From contig OY756969.1 in NCBI GenBank assembly GCA_963580455.1, positions 10,927,501-10,991,500 of the forward strand: 64,000 nucleotides of DNA, written 5' to 3'. This stretch comes from Euonymus europaeus. Lineage: Eukaryota > Streptophyta > Magnoliopsida > Celastrales > Celastraceae. Position 1 is the first letter of the stretch. Each line of letters begins with the position of its first letter. The translations under genes were made by a program, and so were the position numbers. Below the pieces are notes generated by a model. That model was not told the DNA's origin. It saw only the letters and a program-made list of their open reading frames with translations, and searched no databases. Shown in pieces: positions 45,312 to 56,170 of the stretch.

Positions 45312-46412
45312 TGAAAACTATATTTTGGAACTGTCGGGGCTCGGGGAACCCCGTACAGTTCATGCTTTGCGCCGCATAGTGCAGCTTCTTTCTCCTGAGT
45401 TTCTTTTCCTCTCAGAAACTCATCTCTCTTCTTCAGGCTCTGAATCACTTCGCTTGAAATTGAATTACAGCTCATGTTTGTCTGTTTTTCGGTTCGACTT
45501 GGGAGATGGTCTATTGCTCCTATGGAATAATGATTGTGATCTCTCCATATCTTCTTTTTCCCAATTTCATATTGATTCAGTGGTTCATCTGTCAAATGAA
45601 CTTTCTTGGCGGCTTATGGGCATATACGGGCCTCCCAGTTCTAGTTCTGGTTCTTGTTTAAGTTTTTGGAATTTGTTGAGAGCTCTAGCTGCCCAATCAG
45701 ATCTCCCTTGGATTTGGGGGGTGGGGGATTTTAATGAATTATTGGCTAATTATGAGACTTCTAGCAGTTTTGGCAGGTCTAGTTTGATGCAGAATTTTCG
45801 TTATGCTTTACAGGATGGTGCTCTCTTGGATATTGGTTTTTTCAGGTCGTCCTTTTACATGGTCCAACAAGCGTAGAGGTTCAAATTTGGTTATGGAACG
45901 GTTGGACAGAGTAGTGGCCTCTGATTCCTAGAGTGTCGTCTTTCCTGATGCTCATCTATCGCATTTAGCTTCCTCTGTCTCGGATAACTGTCCTATTTTG
46001 CTTAACATTATAGGTCAGCGGCCGAATCCTTCTGGGCATAGGAGGTTTCATTTTGAGGCCTTTTGGTGTAATAAACCTGAATGTGGAAATATTGTGGCCT
46101 CCTCCTAGAGTTCTTCTAGCAATCCTACCTTGGAGAGCATTTCGGCCCAACAATCTTCTTGTACCTCCCAGCTTGCATCATGGAAAGCAGGGTCTTTAGG
46201 TACTTTGGAAAGGGAGATTAAGCATAAAGAAAAAGCAATTAGGCTCATTCGGAATAAAGGTTCCCATCGGAGTAATCAAAAACAACAAGCCAAGTTAGAG
46301 TTTCTTGAACAAGATTTAAATGCTGTATTTTATTGGCAGGAGGTTGCTTGACGTCAGAGATCCCGCCAAAATTGGCTTCGTTTTGGTGACCGAAATACCA
46401 AATACTTTCACA
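45312..46412 (+). pseudogene. LINE ORF2, endonuclease domain (5' part)
   Basis: ATG 45312 gives MKTIFWNCRGSGNP, the usual amino terminus of an apurinic/apyrimidinic-like endonuclease. After a frameshift near 45345 the domain continues: VQLLSPEFLFLSETHL (catalytic Glu), LLWNNDCDL, WRLMGIYGPP and WIWGVGDFNELL (catalytic Asp/Asn). A further shift near 45843 and stops follow. Sequence up to the LTR insertion encodes the linker to the RT (RFGDRNTKYFHR near 46381-46412). The endonuclease nicks target DNA to prime reverse transcription. Confidence 0.87.
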
Positions 46413-46417
46413 GGAGG
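46413..46417. repeat. Target duplication GGAGG, left
   Basis: GGAGG directly precedes the left LTR and is repeated at 54862-54866. Confidence 0.9.
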
Positions 46418-48522
46418 TGTGACGCCCTGACCCAAATTCCAAGCACAGAGCTGGGAGCGCCACTTTAGGCATGTGCCCCATCACTAAGGACCTCACCACA
46501 CGCCAACCTAACCCCGGATTCTAACAGAAATCCGACAGCACCTCCCCGTATATCGGAGGGTGCCAACCTGGAGTCACATCTCACTCAGCACGTGAAAGAC
46601 AATCAATAATAATCAGAGAAATTCCGCAGCCTAACAGGGCCTCTGGCCATCTATCCACATTCACACACTAGGCAGGGCCTCAGGCCTCCTAATCACATGC
46701 ATTCAATAAGCAAAATATATTCATATCAATAATATCATCGAAGACTATCAAAGTCTATCAATCCGGACCCAAGGTCCACTATCCAGGTACGGGAGTCCCG
46801 ATCTCACGGCATACCTCCCGACCATCCACCCAACATACCGAAAAGGTATTTAAACAACAAAATAATCAACCAATTAAAGTACTATATGTACTTAATTCAT
46901 AACCAAGGTTCTCAAACCATCGAATACAAATCCTAGTGCTCCTAGGGTGGCCTTCCATGTCACGTCGCCTCCTACTGATCCGCAGCCTGGTTCTCAGCAC
47001 CATTCTCACCTGAAGGATACAGAAAAGGAATAGGGTGAGCAGGAGGCTCAGTAGGGAAAATAAAATGAATCATAAAGAATATATAGGCTGAATATTGAAA
47101 CAAGCTCAATGCAGCAACATGACATCCTAAAATGTCACAACAATGCATAACCTCGGGCTACACCATACAGCGCCTGACATAAGGCAACGAATATTCCAAA
47201 AAATCATCGGAACCCTTGCACTTTGCCCCGGAATGACTATAGGTGCACCTACATAATGGAAATCCCGATTCTGGCAACAATGTGCCCATTCGGTATCCAA
47301 CATCATCACAAAAGTATAACCTAAGGATACTACGAGTCCATACTCGTAGACCCAATGCATCTATAATTCATGCCGAATAATGTCATGCAAAAGAAGTTCG
47401 TATATATAATAAACCTATATAAATACATAACTACATGATGCATGAACGAGGTTTATCATGCCCAATAGCTGATTAAGCATTCAAAGGGTATGCAATTCAA
47501 TAATAATCAACAAGAAAGTTCGTTCTTCCTAAGGAACAATTTAGGCAAGAACACAAATAATAAAGACCAATGAAGAATTTCAACCGCTCTTTAGAGAAAA
47601 ACAATACGATAGAAAATGGGTTAAGAATCCCTACCTCATTACCCAAGCAAAAGCTTACCAACTCAAATTCCCAAAACTAGGGTTTCGAGCTTCTCTCTCA
47701 ACCTATCCATTTCAACCAACCAATCCCATATACTGATATCAATAACATCCATATACCATAAAAACATAATTTAATCATAAATCAAGAGAGACATACCTTC
47801 TCTCTCTAGGATTTCACCAAAACCTCCAAACTCCACCCAATTCAAAACTCAACCTAAACCAATGATCAAACCTAGTAAAACAATCATAAATAACCCTAGA
47901 ATCAACATATATAAACCCCAAAACTTAACTCTTCACGAATCATGCTAGATCTAACGAAAACCTAGAATTTTGAAACTTGGAAAAACTCACCTTTGATCTT
48001 AAAATCCCTTGGAATGTTGCTTGAATCTTCAACCCAAGCTCCAAATCTTCAATAATCTCCCAAAACCTCACTTTCTCTCTCTGATTTTCTCTCTCTCTCT
48101 CTCTCACTAGAATCAAGTCTCACGAAGAAAATACCATTTCTGGTCGCGTACTGGTTTTTAACAGCTCGGGGAGCGCCTAGGCGCTCAGAATTTGCGCCTA
48201 GGCGCATTGACCTTAAGTTCAAATTTTGAACCCACTGTCCCGTGCAACTTTTGTACCCGCCTAGGCGACAGCCTAGGAAACTTCCTAGGCGTGTGGCCTT
48301 ACATTTTTAGCTCCGTCTCGTTCTTAGCTTCGATTTGATATATTATGGGCCCAAAACAGACATCTGTGCTAAAAGTTATGACCGATTTACCTAACCTAGT
48401 TCAAAAACTATCATTTAGGCCTTATACACTTCCAATGGTCCGTTATCTCTTCGAACCCATTTTTCAATAATTTATTACTTAAAAATTAACCAAACATAAT
48501 ATTTTTTGGTCGGGATCTCACA
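46418..48522 (-). mobile_element. Left LTR (3' LTR) of the nested element
   Basis: TG...CA ended, 2105 bp. It contains two perfect GCGCCTAGGCGC palindromes (48173-48184 and 48194-48205) and further degenerate CCTAGGCG copies to 48292. A CT microsatellite lies near 48087-48107. It carries two segments that the right LTR lacks (near 46571-46617 and 47066-47107). Confidence 0.92.
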
Positions 48523-48535
48523 TCCCTACTCCCTT
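48523..48535 (-). other. Polypurine tract of the nested element
   Basis: Minus strand AAGGGAGTAGGGA immediately precedes the 3' LTR start (TGTGAGATCC). Confidence 0.8.
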
Positions 48536-48758
48536 AAATAAATTTCATCCCCGAAATTTAACAAACTTGGCTAAATTTTTAAGTTTGCACAACACATTTG
48601 ATGTGCGTGTTGACCCATCCTCAATCTTAAAATCCACATGGAACTCATGCTCTTCAAGAGATATATTGACTATCATGGTTCACATAAATACATACTCCAC
48701 TAATCATTAAGTTATTTCACTCACTATGGATATACCCATCACATGGATATACATACAT

Positions 48759-48796
<38 letters not shown>

Positions 48797-49036
48797 CGCA
48801 CACAAACTCGGAATACATTACCACACTATAAGGTTATACATCCAATATCAAGGGTTCTTACTCCTAAGACCCATAGTTCATACACACAAACTTCCAGTTG
48901 CTCCATGAGCTTTATTCTTACACATAACCTAGACCACCTGCAACTAACCTTATGTGACACAATGCTTGTCTTCAAACACTAATTCCTCCTCAGATTCTTC
49001 TTCAGAATCTTCCTCAAACCTCTCTGAATCCCTGAC
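48536..49036. other. Non-coding internal region with (AT)n microsatellite
   Basis: No coding signal. A pure AT dinucleotide run occupies about 48763-48794. Confidence 0.6.
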
Positions 49037-49444
49037 CTAACTTGCCAGGACTTCATTCTCATTTCGTAACCCTCTGTTCTCATCCCTAAGACGCATAATT
49101 TCACGTCGGAGTCTTCGAGTCTCATGTTGTTGAATCTCTAGACTGCTGCTTTCCCCGTAGTTGTAACCCGCTATTTCCACATAATGATCATTTCTAAACT
49201 TATGAAGCATAAGCCGAGCACATTCTTCCTTGACATCCTGTTTCCCACCATTAAACGTGGTCCATGCTCTAATCACGCATCCCAAAGCACCCAACTCAAT
49301 GTCTGGGTTTTGCAAAGTGACTGTTGTTCTAACACATGAAGGTTCCCTCACCGTTTTATAACATGGAGGAGGCATTCCATGACTGGAAGCAAACCCCTCT
49401 AGCACCCTCACTGAACAACCCTGGGTGTTCTCTCCACTCGCCAT
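49037..49444 (-). CDS. Unknown small protein with leucine zipper (135 aa)
   Basis: An intact ORF starts at ATG 49444 (MASGENTQGCSVRVLEGF); an upstream in-frame Met at 49465 is less likely. The middle (GMPPPCYKTVREPSCVRT through KEECARLMLHKF) has the look of a small alpha/beta domain. A degenerate double-stranded-RNA-binding fold is one possibility, but I am not sure. The carboxy terminus has a perfect heptad run of leucines (RRLRREIMRLRDENRGL continuing to VL), so it should form a coiled coil. A TATA-like element lies about 40-50 bases upstream on the minus strand. It lies in the 3' half of the nested LTR element, where pol would normally be. It is one of the few unbroken frames in the window. 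It may be a captured host gene fragment or an accessory protein. Confidence 0.5.
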   Translation of the reverse strand: MASGENTQGCSVRVLEGFASSHGMPPPCYKTVREPSCVRTTVTLQNPDIELGALGCVIRAWTTFNGGKQDVKEECARLMLHKFRNDHYVEIAGYNYGESSSLEIQQHETRRLRREIMRLRDENRGLRNENEVLAS

Positions 49445-49482
49445 TTTCCTAAATGATATGGTCATTCACCTTGTTTCTCCTC

Positions 49483-49493
49483 CATATATATAG
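49483..49493 (-). promoter_or_regulatory. TATA-like box upstream of the leucine-zipper ORF
   Basis: Minus strand CTATATATATG, about 40 bases from ATG 49444. It could drive a separate transcript. AT-rich sequence is common here, so this is weak. Confidence 0.35.
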
Positions 49494-49494
49494 T

Positions 49495-51858
49495 CTAAAT
49501 GCCTAACACATTTCTTGCAACCCCTACAACCTTAGGTAACCTTGCACCAACGTGCAACCCCATAAACGACCCTAGCTTTTTCAGCTACTCCATATCGTGT
49601 CTCTATTTCTTGTGGTGCTCCAAACATCCGTGCAGATTTTGCTTCACTCAAATCCTCTTTAATTGTACCAAAAAATCTATATTATCTCTGAAAGATTCCT
49701 AGCAAATCCATTTGCCTTCCCCGAATCTTCAATGTCAGTAATAATTTCATCTTGCTACTATTTGTTCACAGGACAACTAGTCTATGCTAGTGTGTACTCC
49801 AAAGCCTCGATAAAACTTCATATTACTCTGGGATTATTCGGTCCCTCCTACTCTGTCCACCATTACTATTATCGAATTTAATAAATGCATTCTCTAAATA
49901 TCCAATATCTTCTGTAAATAGCTGGCGGATACTCACCTTTAGTTCTAAAGCATTCATGCTTCGCCATCATATTCCATTTAGTAGAGAATATTTATCCTAT
50001 TGACATTCGAAGTAAACACCCAATGTCTAAACTCTTCACCAACGATGTCCTAATCAACACTATTAATCTCCATTTCTTTACTATTTAGTGTTAGTAATAA
50101 AACACATCAACAACTACCAAACATTTAGTACCTCTCACAATTTGAGACCATTTATCTTATTCTCGAGCGGATTATTTTCACCCCATCATTCTGTACACAA
50201 ATGTTATTCATTTGTTCCTAAATAAATATTTATTCCCTTTCTACATCCAGATCTTAAGAAATTTTGTTTTCCCCAAATTTTACTTACTTTTATAATCTTC
50301 AGGATTATCTTCCTCAAGGATGCTAATCCTATTTCCAAGTCCCTCTCAATGGACTCTAAATAATAATTTTATCATGGAACTAGATAACTCTTAGCTACAA
50401 CCATTCGTCATGAAGTTTTCATGAATCTTCACTAAACTCTCCATCACATTCATTTTTTTTTCATCATCATTTTTTTTTCATCATTTTATACGAGGGTCAC
50501 CAAGACTCCATCTTCTACAGCTTACACACACCACCCCAACAATCTCCCTTTCGAGTAATGTCACGCCTCGAATTGACTGGACTGTTGGGTGCCTTATGGG
50601 TGGTAAGGGCCAAAACTTATAAAAAAGTAATTTTTCTGTGATAGCCCAACCCGGATTTATTGACACCACCGGTGGTCACTGATTTTACACAAGCTCATGG
50701 GCCACTACCCCCACCCGTCCTCAGCCCACTAGTATTTCAAGTGACTGAGAGGTTGTTGCTAGGCTTCGAACAAATTTTTACTATAACAATTCAACAACAT
50801 CCTAGATATCCCTCGGATGCTTCGATTTGATCTAATATCCATCTATCCTTTATACCTCTTATACCCATTAGGTTTTTCTCGACATTTATTCATTTCCACA
50901 AATATCATTTCAATTGACACAAGTCAATTACCACCTAAATTACATTGACTTCCAATACCATTTCATAGTATACTATCAACTATAGATCACCAATCCATTT
51001 CCAATCCCAAACCACCAATTTATCAACATCCGCTCATGTGCACAATTTGCACCATAGCTCTCGATGTGACTCAACCACACCTCGCATTCTATTTAATTTC
51101 CCAACATAAATTCGATCTTCTTCTTTTTTTCTTTTTTTTCTTTTTTTTTTCATATACATTCACTCTCATTTGATTTCAATACATTCACCACTACAACCAT
51201 GCCCGAACACTTAGCCAACAACCCAATTGTCTGCTCATGGACAAGATACATGCCCATTAATCGAGGTACATCCGCACTAATGTAGTACTTCACTTCATCA
51301 TTTCTTAGCTAAACCATATTTCGATTTGCAACTCATACACCATGTAACCGCTTGATAGCCTGCGTTACCCTTGTCAATCAAGCTCCAGTATCCACACCAA
51401 TACAGAGTATCACATTCTGTAATCCTTGCACCACGCGTCATAGCCACAAAGGGCCTAACAATACACGCACATAAAACATCGCAGTCTGTAACTCGTGCAC
51501 CACGTAGTAGCTAAACAGTTTACTTTGACCCAAATCAACTACACTCAACATTCACAAAGATGCTCCGTATCACACTTGCAACTCCTACACCACGTGTCAC
51601 ACCTAAAAGGCATTACAGAACACGCCGATGTAGAGTATCACCCATCATAATTCCGTCAAAGTCATCGATCACAACTTATAGCTCTACTAACATTATCCTA
51701 AATGAAATATTCTATGAGTTTACATGTAACTTGTCACCTCTAAATAAATTTAAGTGTTAGTGGTAAATATCCCTAGCACTCTAAAACCCAAACTTTCATC
51801 TACGGATGTAAAAAGGAATTTAAACGTCCTATTCAAACGACACTCCCATCCAACAACT
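49495..51858. other. Non-coding interior of the nested element
   Basis: No pol domain is readable in any frame. Degenerate repeats containing TGCACCACG / ACACCACGTGTCA (51340-51610, about four units spaced 65-100 bases) are the main structure. Poly-T runs occur near 50455-50475 and 51125-51150. A segment at 50560-50760 (TGTCACGCCTCGAATTGACT) differs in character and may be a small insertion. Confidence 0.5.
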
Positions 51859-52638
51859 TTAAATCAAGAAATTACCTCTAACAACTTTGAGGTTTTCAGA
51901 AGTCTCCCAAGGTTCCAATACGTGATCACTCTTCTGTGTCAATGCGAGTTGTTGTAGCGATTGTAAACCTAGTGTCTGTGCCTGTTGTAACCCTCCAGTT
52001 TTTTGTGAACATTCCCTCTTCTTGTGGCCGATCATGCCACACCTAAAGCACCTCAGTTCTGTACTCGTACACTGGTCCCTCTTATGACCTTCTTCACCGT
52101 ACTTATAACAAATAAGCTTGCCACCACGTGGCCTTGATCTTTTTCCACGATCACTTCTTTGACCCTTTTCAGCTTGAGACACAATCCTCTGTCTCTTCAG
52201 GTTGCCTACACCACTGCCACTAGCTGCTGAAGCCATATGACCCATCTGTGTTCCAATTATCTGCGCTTGGACCACCTGAGCCAAACTCATTACGATACTG
52301 GCCAGGTCTTGCAATGTCACGGGTTGCCCCATATTACTGATGGGAGCAACTTGTACCTCTGGTTGTCCCTGCACCTGTACTGGACGAATCTCCAAAGCCC
52401 TCTCATATTGTTCCAATCGAACACCTTCACCAATGGTTATCCCATCTTGAACAATCATTTCCTCGTCTAGCCTGATGCTCGAATCAAGCACTGGCTCCTG
52501 TGTAGTATGAGTGTGCCTATTAGTGCACATTGTACTTCTACCACGACCTCTACCACGGCCTTTAGGCCTTCCTCGTCTACCCTCAACAATAGGGCTCTCT
52601 ACAGCATGTGATGACCTGGTCACCCTACGAGTGTCCAT
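51859..52638 (-). CDS. Gag-like protein with two zinc knuckles, capsid region missing (259 aa)
   Basis: ATG 52638 starts MDTRRVTRSSHA, a typical amino terminus of gypsy Gag. The frame is open further upstream to 52767, but that part overlaps the leader. An Arg/Gly-rich stretch (GRRGRPKGRGRGRGR) and an acidic/hydrophobic middle follow. Next are a basic RGKRSRPRGGK segment and two CCHC knuckles: CYKYGEEGHKRDQC, with Tyr in place of the second Cys, and CFRCGMIGHKKREC, which is intact. The Retrotrans_gag capsid block expected between the amino terminus and the knuckles is absent. The frame is unbroken over 259 codons. It should bind RNA but not form a normal capsid. It is followed by no pol. Confidence 0.75.
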   Translation of the reverse strand: MDTRRVTRSSHAVESPIVEGRRGRPKGRGRGRGRSTMCTNRHTHTTQEPVLDSSIRLDEEMIVQDGITIGEGVRLEQYERALEIRPVQVQGQPEVQVAPISNMGQPVTLQDLASIVMSLAQVVQAQIIGTQMGHMASAASGSGVGNLKRQRIVSQAEKGQRSDRGKRSRPRGGKLICYKYGEEGHKRDQCTSTELRCFRCGMIGHKKRECSQKTGGLQQAQTLGLQSLQQLALTQKSDHVLEPWETSENLKVVRGNFLI

Positions 52639-52794
52639 CTGTGCCACAACAGATAACACTACTAAATACATAATTTCTATTGAGTATTTAAGGGATAAGA
52701 AAACGTATCGGATCAGCAGAGGTCGTGATATGGCCTGGAGACTTACTAAAATACATCTAACACCCATCCCCAGATCCTACGTAGAGCTAACCTC

Positions 52795-52806
52795 GCTCTG
52801 ATACCA
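52795..52806 (-). other. Primer-binding site of the nested element (tRNA-iMet)
   Basis: Minus strand TGGTATCAGAGC is a perfect match to the initiator-Met primer motif, three bases from the LTR (52810). Confidence 0.93.
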
Positions 52807-52809
52807 AAC

Positions 52810-54861
52810 TGTGACGCCCTGACCCAAATTCCAAGCACAGAGTCGGGAGCGCCACTTTAGGCATGTGCCCCATCACTAAGGACCTCACCACACGCCAACC
52901 TAACCCCGGATTCTAACAGAAATCCGACAGCACCTCCTCGTATATCGGAGGGTGCCAATTAGAGAAATTCCGCAGCCTAACAGGGCCTCTGGCCATCTAT
53001 CCACATTCACACACTAGGCAGGGCCTCAGGCCTCCTAATCACATGCATTCAATAAGCAAAACATATTCATATCAATAATATCATCGAAGACTATCAAAGT
53101 CTTCGATGATATTATTGATATGAATATCAAGGTCCACTATCTAGGTCCACTATCTAGGTACGGGAGTCCCGATCTCATGGCATACCTCCAGACCATCCAT
53201 CCAACATACCGAAAATGTATTTAAACAACATAATAATCAAACAATTAAAGTACTATATGTACTTAATTCATAACCAAGGTTCTCAAACCATCGAATACAA
53301 ATCCTAGTGCTCCTAGGGTGGCCTTCCATGTCACGCCGCCTCCTACGGATCCTCAGCTTGGTTCTCAGCACCAGTCTCACCTGAAGGATACAGAAAAGGA
53401 ATAGGGTGAGCAGGAGGCTCAGTAGGGAAAATAAAATGAATCAATGCATCAACATGACATCCTAAAATGTCACAACAATGCATAACCTCGGGCTACACCA
53501 TACAGCGCCTGACATAAGGCAACGAATATTCCAAAAAATCATCGGAACCCTTGCACTTTGCCCCGGAATGACTATAGGTGCACCTACATAATGGAAATCC
53601 CGATTCTGGCAACAATGTGCCCATTCGGTATCCAACATCATCACAAAAGTATAACCTAAGGATACTACGAGTCCATACTCGTAGACCCAATGCATCTATA
53701 ATTCATGCCGAATAATGTCATGCAAAAGAAGTTCGTATATATAATAAACCTATATAAATACATAACTACATGATGCATGAACGAGGTTTATCATGCCCAA
53801 TAGCTGATTAAGCATTCAAAGGGTATGCAATTCAATAATAATCAACAAGAAAGTTCGTTCTTCCTAAGGAACAATTTAGGCAAGAACACAAATAATAAAG
53901 ACCAATGAAGAATTTCAACCGCTCTTTAGAGAAAAACAATACGATAGAAAATGGGTTAAGAATCCCTACCTCATTACCCAAGCAAAAGCTTACCAACTCA
54001 AATTCCCAAAACTAGGGTTTCGAGCTTCTCTCTCAACCTATCCATTTCAACCAACCAATCCCATATACTGATATCAATAACATCCATATACCATAAAAAC
54101 ATGAATTTAATCATAAATCAAGAGAGACATACCTTCTCTCTCTAGGATTTCACCAAATCCTCCAAACTCCACCCAATTCAAAACTCAACCTAAACCAATG
54201 ATCAAACCTAGTAAAACAATCATAAATAACCCTAGAATCAACATATATAAACCCCAAAACTTAACTCTTCACGAATCATGCTAGATCTAACGAAAACCTA
54301 GAATTTTGAAACTTGGAAAAACTCACCTTTGATCTTAAAATCCCTTGGAATGTTGCTTGAATCTTCAACCCAAGCTCCAAATCTTCAATAATCTCCCAAA
54401 ACCTCACTTTCTCTCTCTGATTTTCTCTCTCTCTCTCTCTCTCTCACAGAATCAATTCTCATGAAGAAAATACCATTTCTGGTCGCGTACTGGTTTTTAA
54501 CAGCTTGGGAAGCGCCTAGGCGCTCAGAATTTGCGCCTAGGCGCATTGCCTTTAAGTTTAAATTTTGAACCCACTGTCCCGTGCAACTTTTGTACGCGCC
54601 TAGGCGCCCACCTAGGCGACCTCGTAGGCGTGTGGCCTTACATTTTGAGCTCCGTCTCTTTCTTAGCTTCGATTTGATAAATTATGGGCCCAAAACAGAC
54701 ATTTGTGCTAAAAGTTATGACCGATTTACCGAACCTAGTTCAAAAACTATCATTTAGGCCTTATACACTTCCAATAGTCCATTATCTCTTCGAACCCATT
54801 TTTCAATTATTTATTACTTAAAAATTAACCAAATATAATATTTTTGGGTCAAGATCTCACA
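52810..54861 (-). mobile_element. Right LTR (5' LTR) of the nested element
   Basis: 2052 bp, TG...CA ended. Three perfect GCGCCTAGGCGC palindromes (54512-54523, 54533-54544, 54596-54607) lie in its U3. It lacks two short segments found in the left LTR and carries a 65-bp perfect palindrome (53063-53127) plus a small tandem duplication (CTATCTAGGTCCA) that the left LTR does not have. Confidence 0.92.
53063..53127. repeat. Perfect inverted repeat, 30-bp arms, in right LTR
   Basis: The 30-base arm at 53063-53092 (starting ATATTCATATCAATAATATC) is followed by a 5-base spacer ATCAA and its exact reverse complement at 53098-53127. In the left LTR only the first arm is present. Confidence 0.95.
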
Positions 54862-54866
54862 GGAGG
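54862..54866. repeat. Target duplication GGAGG, right
   Basis: It follows the right LTR exactly and matches 46413-46417. LINE ORF2 resumes here. Confidence 0.9.
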
Positions 54867-56170
54867 CTAATCGGAGGCGGAAACGAAATGTTATTATTGG
54901 AATCAGGTCTCCTGATGGATCTTGGGTGGACGGTGTGCGCAATTTTGAGCCTTTGATAGTTGACCACTTTGCTGATATATTTACATAATCTAATCCTATG
55001 CTCTCGAATGATATTTTTCCCGACTTTGGTTCCCGAATATCTTCAGATATGCATCTCAAGCTTTCTGAAAAAATTTCGGCAGAGGAAATAAAATCAGTGG
55101 TCTTCAATATGCATCCATCAAAGTCCCCTGGACCGGATGGTCTACCAGCTATCTTTTTCCAGAAATATTGGCACCATGTGGGTCCTTCTATAACTACAGC
55201 TTGCCTTAACTTTCTAAATGAGGGGATTTTTTCATGATCCCATAAATCACACTTCGATTGCGCTAATTCCGAAGGTTCAAAGGCCCGAACTTGTCTCGGA
55301 TTTTTGCCCCATCAGCCTTTGCAACACTATCTATAAGATTATTACCAAATGTATCTGTAACAAGTTGAAACCAATCATGTCAACTCTGATCTCCCCTTAA
55401 CAAAGTGGCTTTATTTCTGGTAAGCTTATTTATGATAATCTGATAGTTTCGGCTGAAGTCTTCCACTATTTTAAATGTCTTCGACAAGGCCAGCAAGGTT
55501 ATATGGCTTTGAAGCTCGACATGAGCAAATCCAATGACCGGATATAATGGGATTTTCTCTTTTTTTATGTTGAAGAAACTTGGTTTCTCTTCCCACTGGA
55601 TTTCTATGATTCGTACTTGTGTTACTTCTATGTCTTTCTTATTTATTATAAATCGAGAAGTTCGGGGATTTATCAATCCAACTCGAGGGCTAAGGCAGGG
55701 AGATCCTCTTTCTCCTTTCCTATTCTTGTTTTGTACAGAAGGTCTCTCTTATATCATTCACCAGCGCATTCAAAATGCCTCCCTTCATGGTATTCGAATC
55801 AGTCGTAGGGCTTCTATGATATCTCATTTGCTATTCGCAGATGATAGTCTGATGTTTTGTAAGGCCAATTTACTTGAAGGCTTCATAATGCTACACACTA
55901 TTCACCAGTATAAGATGTTGTCGGGTTAGATTCTAAATGTGGGGAAATCTTTAGTTTTATTCAGCAGTAATGTGGGGGATGAGCTTCGATCCTCCTTAAG
56001 AGGCCTTCTACATATGTGTGATTTCAGAGATGATTCCTCTTATCTTGGCTTGCCCACAATAGTTTTGCGCAATAGGAGGAATACTTTTCGATTCTTGAAG
56101 GATTGGGTCTGGAAGAAATTAAAAGGGTGGAAAGAAAAATCTCTCTCTCAAGCGGGTAGGGAACCTTGAT
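54867..56170 (+). pseudogene. LINE ORF2, reverse transcriptase domain
   Basis: RT blocks in order: [91 protein letters not shown] (55647-55706), HLLFADDSLMFC (the YxDD box reads FADD, near 55840) and YLGLPTIVLRNR. Frame changes occur near 55215, 55530 and 55935, with stops near 55240 and 55400. This is the enzyme for target-primed reverse transcription. The coding sequence directly continues the endonuclease part left of 46413 once the LTR element is removed. Confidence 0.9.

Larger units (their letters stand above)
46418..54861 (-). mobile_element. Non-autonomous LTR retrotransposon (8.4 kb) nested in the LINE
   Basis: LTRs at 46418-48522 (2105 bp) and 52810-54861 (2052 bp) both start TGTGACGCCC and end ATCTCACA, and GGAGG is duplicated on both sides. 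On the minus strand a tRNA-iMet primer site (52795-52806) lies next to the right LTR and a polypurine tract (48523-48535) next to the left LTR. The 4.3-kb interior has a Gag-like ORF with zinc knuckles (52638-51859) and a small leucine-zipper ORF (49444-49037). No protease, RT, RNase H or integrase is present. Mobility would need enzymes from another element, probably a gypsy relative given the Gag style. The LTR pair is similar except for discrete indels. Confidence 0.92.

Noticed and set aside
47127..47360. 77-aa ORF found identically at 53462-53695
   Set aside because: Identity reflects the two LTR copies, not selection. The composition and position give no reason to call it a gene.
48763..48794. 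AT run as an origin or regulatory site
   Set aside because: It is a simple dinucleotide microsatellite with no accompanying motif.
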